Of a stretch of 64,000 bases of DNA, positions 54,208 to 63,563 are shown one piece after another. This DNA comes from Cupriavidus basilensis OR16 (GTDB lineage: Bacteria > Pseudomonadota > Gammaproteobacteria > Burkholderiales > Burkholderiaceae). A model generated the notes under the pieces. It searched no databases. It saw only the letters and a program-made list of their open reading frames with translations, and was not told the origin of the DNA. The translations under genes were made by a program, and so were the position numbers. Each line of letters opens with the position of its first letter. Position 1 is the stretch's first letter. The stretch covers positions 37,548 through 101,547 of the forward strand of contig NZ_AHJE01000065.1 in NCBI RefSeq assembly GCF_000243095.1, read 5' to 3'.

Positions 54208-55227
54208 TCAGGCTGCGTCCGTCAGGTGCCTTGCCGCAGCGACAATGCCAGACTCAGTACCAGACTCAGTGCCGGACTCCGTGCCCGGCTTTATGCCAGC
54301 CTTTTGCGTCAGCGTCATGGCAGAGGCCAGCGCGCCGGCGATCTCGATAAACGATCGCAGCACGGGGCTCACACTGTCGGCACCAGCCTCCCGCCACACC
54401 AGGCCGGTTTCGATATCGGGCCCGGCATCGCGCAACGGCAGGTAGGACACACCGGTACGGCGAAGGTTGCACAGCGAGGCCGGCACCAGCGCCACCCCCA
54501 TGCCGGCGGATACCAGGCTGACAATGGTCTGCATCTGGATGGCCTCCTGGGCGATCACCGGTGTGAGGCCTTCGCGCGCGTAACAGCCCGTAATGATGTC
54601 ATAAAACGCTGGCGCGCTTCGCCGGGGAAAGATAATAAGCGGCTCGTGCGCCGCATCTTTTAGCGAAACACCCTCCTGCGCCGCCGCGCCGTCCGGGCGC
54701 CAGCCTTCCGGCACGGCCAGCACCAGCGGCTCGCGCACCAGCGGCAGGTAGGCAACGCCATGCGGCATGGCCGGCAATTGCGGGCGGATCACCAGCCCGG
54801 CGTCGATGCCGCCGTCGATCAGGGCCTCCAGCTGGATATCGCTTGTGGCCTCGCGCAGCTGCAGCTGCACATTGGGATGCCTGGCCCGGAAGCGCCGCAG
54901 CAGATCGGGCAGGATGCCGTAGTCGGCCGTGCTGACAAAGGCCAGCGACAACGTGCCAGCCTCCCCGCGCGCCAGCCGCTGGGCCAGGCCCGGCAGCGCG
55001 GCGGCGTCCGCCAGCACGCGGCGCACCTCCGGCAGCCACTGCTGGCCGGCCGGGGTGAGCGCCACCGAGCGCCGCGTGCGGGCGAACAGCTGGACGCCGA
55101 TCTCCTCCTCCAGCGCCTGGATCTGCTGGGACAGCGGCGGCTGCGTCATGGCCAGGCGCCGTGCGGCGCGGCCAAAATGCAACTCCTCCGCCACCGTAAC
55201 GAAGTAGCGCAACTGACGCAGGTCCAC
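54208..55227 (-). CDS. LysR-family transcriptional regulator, GTG start
   Basis: A 339-residue LysR regulator: winged helix-turn-helix VDLRQLRYFVTVAEELHFGRAARRLAMTQPPLSQQI at residues 1-36, then a type 2 periplasmic-binding effector domain (LSLAFVSTADYGILPDLL). The GTG at 55227 has GGAG upstream and fits the family N-terminus. The C-terminal tail carries a 12-base tandem repeat giving GTESGTESGTESG. It diverges from ilvD across 165 bases, and LysR proteins often control the divergent gene; the effector is unknown. Confidence 0.9.
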   Translation of the reverse strand: MDLRQLRYFVTVAEELHFGRAARRLAMTQPPLSQQIQALEEEIGVQLFARTRRSVALTPAGQQWLPEVRRVLADAAALPGLAQRLARGEAGTLSLAFVSTADYGILPDLLRRFRARHPNVQLQLREATSDIQLEALIDGGIDAGLVIRPQLPAMPHGVAYLPLVREPLVLAVPEGWRPDGAAAQEGVSLKDAAHEPLIIFPRRSAPAFYDIITGCYAREGLTPVIAQEAIQMQTIVSLVSAGMGVALVPASLCNLRRTGVSYLPLRDAGPDIETGLVWREAGADSVSPVLRSFIEIAGALASAMTLTQKAGIKPGTESGTESGTESGIVAAARHLTDAA

Positions 55228-55392
55228 GGGGACTCCTGATATGTTTTTCGACTCAATAAAGGTTGAATAATATATTTGACACGATAAAAGGCAAGCGGCA
55301 TGCTCTCGTCCACAACATGGCAAGAGCCTGCCCGGTCCTCGGAACCCCTGAGGCGCCCCGCGCAAGCCGGCACACTTCCCCCGGAGATTCCC
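55228..55392. promoter_or_regulatory. Divergent LysR-ilvD control region
   Basis: AT-rich at 55240-55295. A LysR-type half-palindrome pair, TCAA-N6-TTGA, lies at 55253-55266. TTGACA at 55276-55281 followed by 17 bases and CATGCT gives a plausible ilvD promoter with a weak -10. Both sites lie where a divergent LysR regulator would act. Confidence 0.5.
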
Positions 55393-57066
55393 ATGGCATA
55401 CAACAAACGCTCGCAGCACATCACGCAAGGCGTGGCGCGCTCCCCCAACCGCTCGATGTACTACGCGCTGGGCTACAAGAAGGAAGACTTCGACAAGCCG
55501 ATGGTGGGCATCGCCAACGGCCACTCCACCATCACGCCGTGCAACTCCGGCCTGCAACGCCTGGCCGACGCGGCGGTTGCCGCCGTCAAGGCCTCCGACG
55601 CCAACCCGCAGATCTTCGGCACCCCGACCATCTCGGACGGCATGTCGATGGGCACCGAAGGCATGAAGTACTCGCTGATCTCCCGCGAAGTCATCGCCGA
55701 CTGTATCGAGACCGCGGCCCAGGGCCAGTGGATGGATGGCGTGGTCGTGATCGGCGGCTGCGACAAGAACATGCCGGGCGGCATGATCGCGCTGGCGCGC
55801 ACCAACGTGCCGGGCATCTATGTGTACGGCGGCACCATCAAGCCGGGCAACTGGAAGGGCAAGGACCTGACCATCGTGTCGTCGTTCGAGGCCGTGGGCG
55901 AGTTCACCGCCGGGCGCCTGAGCCAGGAAGACTTCGAAGGCGTTGAGAAGAACGCCTGCCCGTCGTCGGGCTCGTGCGGCGGCATGTACACCGCCAACAC
56001 CATGAGCTCCTCGTTCGAGGCACTGGGCATGTCGCTGCTGTACTCGTCGACCATGGCCAACCCGGACCAGGAAAAGGTCGACAGCGCCGCCGAATCGGCA
56101 CGCGTGCTGGTCGAGGCGATCAAGAAGGACATCAAGCCGCGCGACATCATCACGCGCAAGTCCATCGAGAACGCGGTCTCGCTGATCATGGCCACCGGCG
56201 GCTCCACCAACGCCGTGCTGCACTACCTGGCGATCGCCCACTCGGCCGAAGTGGAATGGACCATCGACGACTTCGAGCGTATCCGCCGCCAGGTGCCGGT
56301 GATCTGCAACCTGAAGCCGTCGGGCCAGTACGTGGCCACCGACCTGCACCGCGCGGGCGGCATTCCCCAGGTCATGAAGATCCTGCTCAAGGCAGGCCTG
56401 ATGCACGGCGACTGCCTGACCATCACCGGCCGCACCCTGGCCGAGGAACTGGAAAACGTGCCGGACACCCCGCGCGCCGACCAGGACGTGATCATGCCGA
56501 TCGAAAAGGCGCTCTACAAGGAAGGCCACCTGGCCATCCTGAAGGGAAACCTGGCACCGGAAGGCGCCGTCGCCAAGATCACCGGCCTGAAGAACCCGGT
56601 CATCACCGGCCCGGCCCGCGTGTTCGAGGACGAGCAAAGCGCCATGGACGCCATCCTGGCCGACAAGATCAACGCCGGCGACATCCTGGTGCTGCGCTAC
56701 CTGGGCCCCAAGGGCGGCCCCGGCATGCCTGAAATGCTGGCCCCCACCTCGGCCATCATCGGCAAGGGCCTGGGCGAGTCGGTCGGCTTCATCACCGATG
56801 GCCGCTTCTCGGGCGGCACCTGGGGCATGGTGGTCGGCCACGTCGCACCGGAAGCGCACGTGGGCGGCAACATCGCGCTGGTGCAGGAAGGCGACTCGGT
56901 CACCATCGACGCGCACAAGCTGCTGCTGGAACTCAACGTGAGCGAAGAAGAGCTGGCCAAGCGCCGCGCCGCCTGGAAGCAGCCGGCACCGCGCTACACC
57001 CGTGGCGTGCTGGCCAAGTTCGCCAAGCTGGCATCGACCGCCAGCAAGGGCGCTGTGACGGACTGA
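55393..57066 (+). CDS. ilvD: Dihydroxy-acid dehydratase
   Basis: Iron-sulfur enzyme of valine, isoleucine and pantothenate synthesis. The 557-residue protein has the cluster cysteines in TPCNSG (near residue 50), GGCDKNMPG (near 122) and CPSSGSCGGMYTANTM (near 192). The C-terminal half has ITGRTLAEEL and FITDGRFSGGTWGMVVGH with the catalytic serine region. Start and length fit the family. It is monocistronic: a strong terminator follows. Confidence 0.96.
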   Translation: MAYNKRSQHITQGVARSPNRSMYYALGYKKEDFDKPMVGIANGHSTITPCNSGLQRLADAAVAAVKASDANPQIFGTPTISDGMSMGTEGMKYSLISREVIADCIETAAQGQWMDGVVVIGGCDKNMPGGMIALARTNVPGIYVYGGTIKPGNWKGKDLTIVSSFEAVGEFTAGRLSQEDFEGVEKNACPSSGSCGGMYTANTMSSSFEALGMSLLYSSTMANPDQEKVDSAAESARVLVEAIKKDIKPRDIITRKSIENAVSLIMATGGSTNAVLHYLAIAHSAEVEWTIDDFERIRRQVPVICNLKPSGQYVATDLHRAGGIPQVMKILLKAGLMHGDCLTITGRTLAEELENVPDTPRADQDVIMPIEKALYKEGHLAILKGNLAPEGAVAKITGLKNPVITGPARVFEDEQSAMDAILADKINAGDILVLRYLGPKGGPGMPEMLAPTSAIIGKGLGESVGFITDGRFSGGTWGMVVGHVAPEAHVGGNIALVQEGDSVTIDAHKLLLELNVSEEELAKRRAAWKQPAPRYTRGVLAKFAKLASTASKGAVTD

Positions 57067-57098
57067 GGATTGGCGCGTTAAGCCCTATCGTCAAAGTG

Positions 57099-57130
57099 AA
57101 AATGCCCGCGAGCGATCGCGGGCATTTTTT
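57099..57130 (+). terminator. Rho-independent terminator after ilvD
   Basis: ATGCCCGCGA / TCGCGGGCAT stem with a four-base loop, flanked by A-run and six T. It lies 33 bases after the ilvD stop and 20 bases before the convergent DUF2486 stop, and it may serve both genes. Confidence 0.9.
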
Positions 57131-57149
57131 ATGGTGCGGTGGATTTTCC

Positions 57150-57737
57150 TCACATCCCGCCCGGGTCGCGCTCGATCTCTTCGAGCGTGGCGTCCAGCCA
57201 TTCCACCAGCCGGGCCTCCATCGCCTGCGTCAGTTCCGCCGCCAGCTGCGCGGTCAGCGGGGCCAGGCGCGACTGCAGCGTGGCCTCGGTATGGGCCTCC
57301 ACCACCTGCGGCCATTCGGTGCGAAACCGCATCATCACGCGGGTCAGCAGCTCGCTGCGCACCGCGCGCAGCTCTTCCGGGCTGGGCGGCGGGCTGGGGT
57401 GGTGCGTGGCATGGGAAGCCGAGTAGGCGCCGTCCTGGGTGGACGGGGCTGGCGAGTGCAGAGCGGGAATCTCGGGAGCGGCCATGCCTTCGCCGGTCTC
57501 CCGGGGCATGACGACATGGGTGACCGGGCCGGGCCAGGTCATGTCATGGGCGGGCTGGGCATGGCTGGGGCTGCTGGCGCCGGCGTCCGACCACGCCACC
57601 GTCTGCGGCGCCCTTGGCGCATCCGGCGCCGGTTGCCTGGCGCCGTCGGTGGGCAGGTCGATCACCTCCGTCAGCAGCGGAATGCTGTCGTTGGGCCCGA
57701 TGCGCGGGATCACCCGCGAGGTGGTGCGTTCGGTCAT
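57150..57737 (-). CDS. DUF2486 protein next to holC
   Basis: A 195-residue protein of unknown function restricted to betaproteobacteria. The N-terminus is conserved (TSRVIPRIGPNDSIPLLTEVIDLP), the middle is proline/alanine-rich and disordered, and the C-terminal 80 residues form a helical bundle (ELRAVRSELLTRVMMRF, PLTAQLAAELTQAMEARLV). It overlaps holC by four bases and is probably co-translated with it. Confidence 0.87.
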   Translation of the reverse strand: MTERTTSRVIPRIGPNDSIPLLTEVIDLPTDGARQPAPDAPRAPQTVAWSDAGASSPSHAQPAHDMTWPGPVTHVVMPRETGEGMAAPEIPALHSPAPSTQDGAYSASHATHHPSPPPSPEELRAVRSELLTRVMMRFRTEWPQVVEAHTEATLQSRLAPLTAQLAAELTQAMEARLVEWLDATLEEIERDPGGM

Positions 57738-58195
57738 GCGGCATCCCCCTTACCCTGTGTTGCCTGGCCTGCCTGGCCTGCCTGGGCGATATCGTGGTGC
57801 GCCAGCGGATAGCCGCGCTCGCGATACAGGCGAAAGCGTTCGCGCCCGGCGGCACGGTCGTCGGCGTCGCTGCCGACCACCTCGATCATGCGCTCAAAGC
57901 TCGCGAACTGCGCCGGCGGCTCAGCGCTGAGATTGATCAGCAACTGATGGTGCGGGGCCTGGTCCAGCGTGGCCGCCAGCACAATCGGCGTCACCTCGGC
58001 GTTCGGGCTGTCCACGCCGCAATGCGGCAGGAAATCCAGCGCGGAGAACGTCCACAAGCGCGCATCGAGCTGCGCCAGCTGTTCCGGCGCGCCATGCACC
58101 ACCAGTTTCTGGCCGGCGCCGTACGCCTTGCGGATCAGCCGGCAAGCGTAGCCGAGCTTGTCCGGCACGTTGCTGTGAAAATCGATACGCGTCAT
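57734..58195 (-). CDS. holC: DNA polymerase III subunit chi
   Basis: Clamp-loader accessory subunit that contacts SSB. The 153-residue protein has MTRIDFHSNVPDKLGYACRL and the family's central strand (AQFASFERMIEVVGSDADDRAAGRERF), with an extended Gln/Gly-rich C-terminal tail. It is downstream of pepA on the same strand, as in E. coli (pepA-holC). Confidence 0.92.
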   Translation of the reverse strand: MTRIDFHSNVPDKLGYACRLIRKAYGAGQKLVVHGAPEQLAQLDARLWTFSALDFLPHCGVDSPNAEVTPIVLAATLDQAPHHQLLINLSAEPPAQFASFERMIEVVGSDADDRAAGRERFRLYRERGYPLAHHDIAQAGQAGQATQGKGDAA

Positions 58196-58281
58196 GGGTA
58201 AAAGCCAGTCCTGTGAATACTAGGCGGGACCCGGTGCAAGGCGAGCCGGCGCCAGAAGGCGGCGCCGGCTCGCGCGCAGCA

Positions 58282-59835
58282 TCAGGCGGCGGCGCGGTCC
58301 ATCAGGAACTGCGCCAGCAGGGGCACCGGGCGGCCGGTGGCGCCCTTGGCGGCGCCACTCTTCCAGGCGGTGCCGGCGATGTCCAGGTGGGCCCAGTCGT
58401 ACTTCTCGGTATAGCGCGCCAGGAAGCAGGCGGCGGTCACGCTGCCGGCCGGGCGGCCACCGATATTGGCCATATCGGCAAAGTTGGACTTGAGCTGGTC
58501 CTGGTAGTCATCGTCCAGCGGCATGCGCCAGGCGGTGTCCATGGCCTTGCGGCCGGCCTGCAGCAGCTGGTCCGCGAGGCCGTCGTTGCGAGCGTACAGG
58601 CCGCTGTTGACGTGGCCCAGCGCAATGATGCAGGCGCCGGTCAGGGTGGCTACGTCGACCACGGCGGCCGGCTTGAAGCGCTCCACATAGGTCAGCGCGT
58701 CGCACAGGACCAGGCGGCCTTCGGCATCGGTGTTGAGGATCTCGATGGTCTGGCCGGACATGCTGGTGACCACGTCGCCGGGCTTGGTGGCGTTGCCGGA
58801 CGGCATGTTCTCGCAGGTGGGGACCACCGCGATCACGTTCAGCTTGAGGCCCATCTCGGCCACCGCCTGCAGCGTGCCCAGCACCGAGGCGGCGCCGCAC
58901 ATGTCGTACTTCATCTCGTCCATGCCTTCGCCAGGCTTGAGCGAGATGCCGCCAGTATCGAAGGTGATGCCCTTGCCCACCAGCACCACCGGCGCCTGCT
59001 TGGCCGAGGCGCCGTCGTAGCGCAGCACGATGAACTGGGGCGGCTCGATCGCGCCCTTGGTGACCGCCAGGAAGGCGCCCATCTTGAGGGCTTCGAGCTG
59101 CTTGCGGCCGAGCACTTCCACCTTGAGCTTGTGGCGCTTGGCGATGCCGCGCGCGGTATTGGCCAGGTAGGTAGGCGTGCAGACGTTGGACGGCAGGTTG
59201 CCCAGATCCTTGGTCAGCTCCATGCCGCTGGCAATGGCCGCGCCACGGACCACGGCCTGGGCGGCTGCCTTGGCGTCCACCGCGTCCACCGTCAGCACCA
59301 CCTTGCGCAGGCCAGGGAGATTGTCCGCGCCGTTGCCCTTCGCGTTGGCGCGCTTGAGGCCGGGATGGCGCTCCAGCAGGCGGTAGCCGGCTTCGCGGAT
59401 CAACGTCACGGTGCTGATCAGGCGCCAGGACAGGTCACGGGCGTTGCCGGCCTGCTGGGGCGCCTGCTGCTGGGCGAGGCACCACAGCACATTGGCGGCG
59501 CGCGTGGCGGACAAGGCACGCAGCGCGGTGCGCACGGCCTCGGCGAACGCCTTGTCGCCGAACTCCGCTTCCTTGCCAAAGCCCACCAGCAGCACGCGGG
59601 CGGCGCCCACGCCGGCCACTTCGTGCAGCATCAGCTGGGTACCGCGCTTGCCTTCGAAATCGCCCAGCTTGACGAGCCGGGAAACCAAACCCTTGGTTGC
59701 TACGTCGAGTGCCTTGGCCACACCGGCCAGGCTCTGTCCCTCAAACAGGCCCACCACCAGACAATCGGTCTTGGTTGCCAGGAAACCATTTTGGCCCGCT
59801 TTGCTCCAATCCAAGGCTTTTGTGCTAAATTCCAT
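58282..59835 (-). CDS. pepA: Leucyl aminopeptidase
   Basis: Zinc/manganese M17 aminopeptidase; in E. coli also a DNA-binding protein. The 517-residue protein has the catalytic motifs VGKGITFDTGGISLKP (near residue 275), MKYDMCGAASVLG and the signature NTDAEGRLVL (near 350). The start at 59835 (MEFSTKALDWS) matches the family. A GATAAT -10-like element lies upstream in the gap shared with the divergent lptF, the E. coli arrangement. Confidence 0.95.
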   Translation of the reverse strand: MEFSTKALDWSKAGQNGFLATKTDCLVVGLFEGQSLAGVAKALDVATKGLVSRLVKLGDFEGKRGTQLMLHEVAGVGAARVLLVGFGKEAEFGDKAFAEAVRTALRALSATRAANVLWCLAQQQAPQQAGNARDLSWRLISTVTLIREAGYRLLERHPGLKRANAKGNGADNLPGLRKVVLTVDAVDAKAAAQAVVRGAAIASGMELTKDLGNLPSNVCTPTYLANTARGIAKRHKLKVEVLGRKQLEALKMGAFLAVTKGAIEPPQFIVLRYDGASAKQAPVVLVGKGITFDTGGISLKPGEGMDEMKYDMCGAASVLGTLQAVAEMGLKLNVIAVVPTCENMPSGNATKPGDVVTSMSGQTIEILNTDAEGRLVLCDALTYVERFKPAAVVDVATLTGACIIALGHVNSGLYARNDGLADQLLQAGRKAMDTAWRMPLDDDYQDQLKSNFADMANIGGRPAGSVTAACFLARYTEKYDWAHLDIAGTAWKSGAAKGATGRPVPLLAQFLMDRAAA

Positions 59836-59974
59836 CGCGCTTCCTTCCAGGGGCTCGTCCACCACGAAAGCTCCTATTATCCGCGATTTGCTGCCGCTGG
59901 TCCGCTATGCTTGCTAGCAGGCACCGCGGCACCGACATCGCCCGCGCCGGCCGGCAGCCCGGAACCGACTCCGC

Positions 59975-61100
59975 ATGATCTTTCAACAAGCCTTGCGTCG
60001 CGAGCTCGCCTACACCGCTGGCGCGGTGTTCCTGGTCATGCTGACCTTCATGCTGACCTCGCTCGTAATCCGTATTCTCGGCATGGCCGCCAATGGCCAG
60101 GCCAGCCCCAATGACGTCCTGATGCTGATCGGCCTGGCCACCATTGGCTACCTGTCGATCCTGCTGTCCGCCACCCTGTTCATCCTCCGACCTGATCGTG
60201 CTCACGCGCTGGTACAAGGACTCGGAGATGGTGGTGTGGTTCTCGGCCGGCATCTCGCTGCGCGACCTGGTCAAGCCGGTGCTGCAGTTTGCCGCGCCCT
60301 TCATCATCATGTCGCTGCTGCTGGGCATGTTCGCATGGCCGTGGGCCAACCAGCAAAGCGCCCTGTTCCGCGACCGCTTCGAGCAGCGCGGCGTGCTGTC
60401 CATGATTGCCGCCGGCCGCTTCATCGAGCCGGCCAAGGGCAACTACGTGCTGTTCATCGAAGGCATCGACGCCGACATGAAGCATGCGCGCAATGTCTTT
60501 GTGGCCAATGCCGAGGCCGACAAGATCGGCGTGGCGCTGGCCCACCAGGGCCAGTTCCGGACCATGCCCAACGGCGACCGCATGGTGGTGATGGAGAACG
60601 GCCGCCGCTATGCCGGCACGCCCGGCAAGATCGACTACCGCATCGTCGAGTTCGACCAGTACGCGGTCAAGGTGGACAACAAACCACCTGAGTCGGAGGC
60701 CAACCTGCCGACCAAGAGCCGCGACACCATCGACCTGCTGCGCAGCCCCACCAACGAGAACCTGGGCGAGTTGCTGTGGCGCCTGTCGCTGCCCCTGCTG
60801 GCCTTCAACTTTGTGCTGATCGCCATCCCGCTTGCCTACGTCAACCCGCGCCTGGGCCGCTACACGCCCCTGGTCTTCGCGGTGCTGATCTACCTGACCT
60901 ACAGTAACGTGATCAATCTCTCCCAGGCCTGGGTGCGCTCCGGCTCCATCCCGTTCTCGATGGCCTGGTGGCCATTCCACCTGATCGCCCTGCTGGGCGC
61001 GGTGCTGCTGTTCCGCTACCGCCAGAACCGCAGCCTGGGTGGCTGGCGCGCTGTGTTCGGCCTGCCCCGCAAGGGCCGCAACCGGGGGAGCCAGGCATGA
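59975..61100 (+). pseudogene. lptF: LPS export permease LptF, one-base frame break
   Basis: Inner-membrane subunit of the LptB2FG complex that extracts lipopolysaccharide for transport to the cell surface. The protein starts MIFQQALRRELAYTAGAVFLVML with two helices, then loses frame at 60181-60187, after SATLFI. The rest is intact one frame over: LIVLTRWYKDSEMVVWFSAG, a beta-jellyroll periplasmic domain, and the C-terminal helices LLWRLSLPLLAFNFVLIAIPLAYVNPR. Dropping one base restores LFISDLIVLTRW. LptF is essential in most Gram-negative bacteria, so this is most likely an error. It overlaps lptG (ATGA). Confidence 0.9.
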
Positions 61101-62251
61101 CGGTATTGCGCGTCTATGAGCGCTATTTCGGGCGGCTGATCTACGGCGTGTTCGCCTTTATCCTGTTTGCGGTGCTGGCGCTGTTCGTGTTTTTCGACAT
61201 GCTCAGCGAGCTGGAGAGCGTGGCCGGCCGCTACACCTCGCTGGTGGCGTTCTTCCACGTCATCCTGCAGGCGCCCACCCGCATCTATGAGGTGCTGCCG
61301 ATCGCCGTGCTGATCAGCGCCATCTATGTGTTCTCGCAACTGGCCAGCCAGTCCGAGTACACCATTTTCCGGGTGGCGGGCCTGAATACCCGCCAGGCGC
61401 TGTTCTCGCTGTTCAAGCTGGCGATTCCGCTGGCCATTGCCACGTTCATCTTCGGCGAGTTCATCGGCCCCAAGGCCGAGCAGTACGCGCAGAAGGTCAA
61501 GCTCGAAGCGCTGGGCGCCACGGTTTCCGCCGGCTTTCGCTCCGGCGTATGGGTCAAGGACCGCGACCGCGATGCCTCCCTGGGCCATGAGGTCACGCGC
61601 TTCGTCAACGTGGCCGGCCTGCGGCCCGACCAGAGCATCACCGGCGTCACCATTTATGAGTTCGACGCACAATACCGCCTGAGCGTGATCCGCGTGGCCA
61701 AGGAAGGCCGCTACCAGGGCGGCCAGTCCTGGCAGCTCACCGGCGTGACCGAGACCCACTTCCTGGAGCTGCCAACGGGCGCACCGGGCAATGCGGACGC
61801 CCTGGCACCGGCCTTCCGCGGTGAGCAGCGCAGCGTGCCCACCATGGTCATGCGCTCCGAGCTGACGCCGCAGATCCTGTCGGTGCTGCTGGTGGAGCCG
61901 GAGCGGATGTCCACGGTGGACCTGTTCCGCTATATCCGCCACCTCCGCGACAACAAGCAGGATACCCAGCGCTACGAGATCGCCTTCTGGAAGAAAGTGA
62001 TCTATCCGCTGACCCTGTTCGTGATGGTGGCGCTGGCCCTGCCCTTCGCCTACCTGCACGCGCGGGCCGGCGCGGTGGGCGTGAAGGTGTTCGGCGGCAT
62101 CATGCTGGGGCTCTCCTTCCACTTGTCCAACACGCTGTTCTCGCACGTGGGGCTGCTGCATACCTGGCCGCCGATCGTCTCGGCGCTGATCCCCGGCACG
62201 CTGTACCTGCTGGTGGCGCTTGGCGCGTTGCGCTGGGTGGACCGGCATTAA
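61097..62251 (+). CDS. lptG: LPS export permease LptG
   Basis: Partner permease of LptF in LPS transport. The 384-residue protein has VYERYFGRLIYGVFAFILFAVLALFVFFDMLSEL at the N-terminus, a periplasmic jellyroll domain (residues about 130-270), and C-terminal helices (IYPLTLFVMVALALPFAYLH, VFGGIMLGLSFHLSNTLFSHVG). It overlaps lptF by four bases. The gene is intact. Confidence 0.94.
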   Translation: MTVLRVYERYFGRLIYGVFAFILFAVLALFVFFDMLSELESVAGRYTSLVAFFHVILQAPTRIYEVLPIAVLISAIYVFSQLASQSEYTIFRVAGLNTRQALFSLFKLAIPLAIATFIFGEFIGPKAEQYAQKVKLEALGATVSAGFRSGVWVKDRDRDASLGHEVTRFVNVAGLRPDQSITGVTIYEFDAQYRLSVIRVAKEGRYQGGQSWQLTGVTETHFLELPTGAPGNADALAPAFRGEQRSVPTMVMRSELTPQILSVLLVEPERMSTVDLFRYIRHLRDNKQDTQRYEIAFWKKVIYPLTLFVMVALALPFAYLHARAGAVGVKVFGGIMLGLSFHLSNTLFSHVGLLHTWPPIVSALIPGTLYLLVALGALRWVDRH

Positions 62252-62304
62252 GGCGGCACCAAGGCGACAATAAGGCGACACCAAGGTGGATTTAAGGCCT
62301 GAAC

Positions 62305-62703
62305 ATGACCATGACCTCCCTGCCCCGCCAAGCCATGGTGCTGTTCGGCCATGGCGCGCGCGATGCGCGCTGGCGCGAGCCATTTGACCGGCTGCATGCC
62401 AAGCTGGCGGCTGCGCTGCCGGATTGCGCGGTGCGCCTGGCCTTCCTGGAACTGATGGCGCCCTCGCTGCCGGATGCGCTGGCAGAGCTGGCTGCCGGCG
62501 GCATTACTGATATCAATGTGGTGCCGGTGTTCTTTGGCCAGGGCGGGCATCTGCGGCGGGACCTGCCGGCCTTGCTGGACGACTGCCGGGGCAAGCTTCC
62601 GGGCGTGACGATCCGCTGCGCGGCGGCGGTGGGCGAGGATGACAGCGTGCTGGATGCGATTGCGGCTTACTGCGCGGGCACGTTGACCGGCACCAGACCT
62701 TGA
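62305..62703 (+). CDS. cbiX: Sirohydrochlorin cobaltochelatase CbiX (short form)
   Basis: Inserts cobalt, or iron, into sirohydrochlorin. The 132-residue single-domain protein has LFGHGARDARW with the metal-binding histidine (residue about 16), FLELMAPSLPDAL and the second histidine in PVFFGQGGHLRRDLP near 80. This is the small CbiX type that works as a dimer. It converges on the SUMT gene, which makes its substrate. Confidence 0.9.
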   Translation: MTMTSLPRQAMVLFGHGARDARWREPFDRLHAKLAAALPDCAVRLAFLELMAPSLPDALAELAAGGITDINVVPVFFGQGGHLRRDLPALLDDCRGKLPGVTIRCAAAVGEDDSVLDAIAAYCAGTLTGTRP

Positions 62704-62745
62704 CGCACGCAACGCCCAAAGTTTTTTCTTTGGCACGCCAGTGCT

Positions 62746-63516
62746 TCAGGCCGCGCGAATTTCCGCGTATGAAACGTCGCCCTGCGCATCCTGCGGCACC
62801 ACCTCGCTTGCCCGCGAAGCCAGCGCTTCGCCAATCATCAGCAGGCTGGGATGGACCGGATTGATCCAGGCCGCCGCCTCGCCCGCCGCCATCTGGCGCA
62901 GCGTGAACTGGCGGCTGCGCTGGTGCGCCGAGGTAGCGGCCTCAACCACCCAGGCGGGCGTCGAAGCCGGCTTGCCGTGCGCGATCAACTGCGCGGCGAT
63001 GGATGCCGCCTGGTCGCGGCCCATGTAATACACCACCGTATCGGCCTTGACATCGGCCTCCACATCGATCGTGTCAGCCGCCTTGGACTGGGTCGCAAAG
63101 GCCACGCTGCGCGACACGCCGCGCTTGGTGAGCGGCTTGCGGATCGCGGAAGCGGCCGCCAGCGCGGCGGTGATGCCCGGCACGATCTCGTACTCGATGC
63201 CGGCCTCTTCCAGCGCCTGCAGCTCCTCGTCGGCGCGGCCGAACAGCATCGGATCCCCGCCCTTCAAGCGCACCACGCGCTCGAACTTGCTGGCCTGATC
63301 CACGATCTGGCGGTTGATGAACAGTTGCGCGGTGGAACGCTGGCCGCAGCGCTTGCCGACCTCGATCAGCTGCGCCTGCGGACACCATGCCAGCATCTCG
63401 GGCGAGACCAGCGCATCGTGCAGCACCACCTGGGCTTCGCCCAAAAGCCGTGCACCGCGCACCGTAATGAGGTCCGCGGCGCCGGGACCCGCGCCGATCA
63501 GATAGACCTTGCCCAT
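62746..63516 (-). CDS. cobA: Uroporphyrinogen-III C-methyltransferase (SUMT)
   Basis: Methylates uroporphyrinogen III at C2 and C7 to make precorrin-2, the branch to siroheme and cobalamin. The 256-residue protein has VYLIGAGPGAADLITVRGARLL (residues 3-24), RLKGGDPMLFGRADEEL near 87 and the S-adenosylmethionine pocket VPGITAALAAAS near 115. It is downstream of cysN, so it also serves siroheme for sulfite reductase. It is a single-domain enzyme, unlike the fused E. coli CysG. Confidence 0.93.
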   Translation of the reverse strand: MGKVYLIGAGPGAADLITVRGARLLGEAQVVLHDALVSPEMLAWCPQAQLIEVGKRCGQRSTAQLFINRQIVDQASKFERVVRLKGGDPMLFGRADEELQALEEAGIEYEIVPGITAALAAASAIRKPLTKRGVSRSVAFATQSKAADTIDVEADVKADTVVYYMGRDQAASIAAQLIAHGKPASTPAWVVEAATSAHQRSRQFTLRQMAAGEAAAWINPVHPSLLMIGEALASRASEVVPQDAQGDVSYAEIRAA

Positions 63517-63563
63517 GCCTTGCTCCTTCGCGCTCACTTGATCGTTTTGTCTATGCACTCGCC

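Noticed and set aside
54208..56916. 902-codon minus-strand ORF fusing a LysR protein to a long N-terminal part
   Set aside because: Everything upstream of 55227 is antisense to ilvD; the LysR start is the GTG at 55227.
58213..60114. Long plus-strand ORF antisense to pepA
   Set aside because: Mirror of pepA with no domain of its own; codon use follows the opposite strand.
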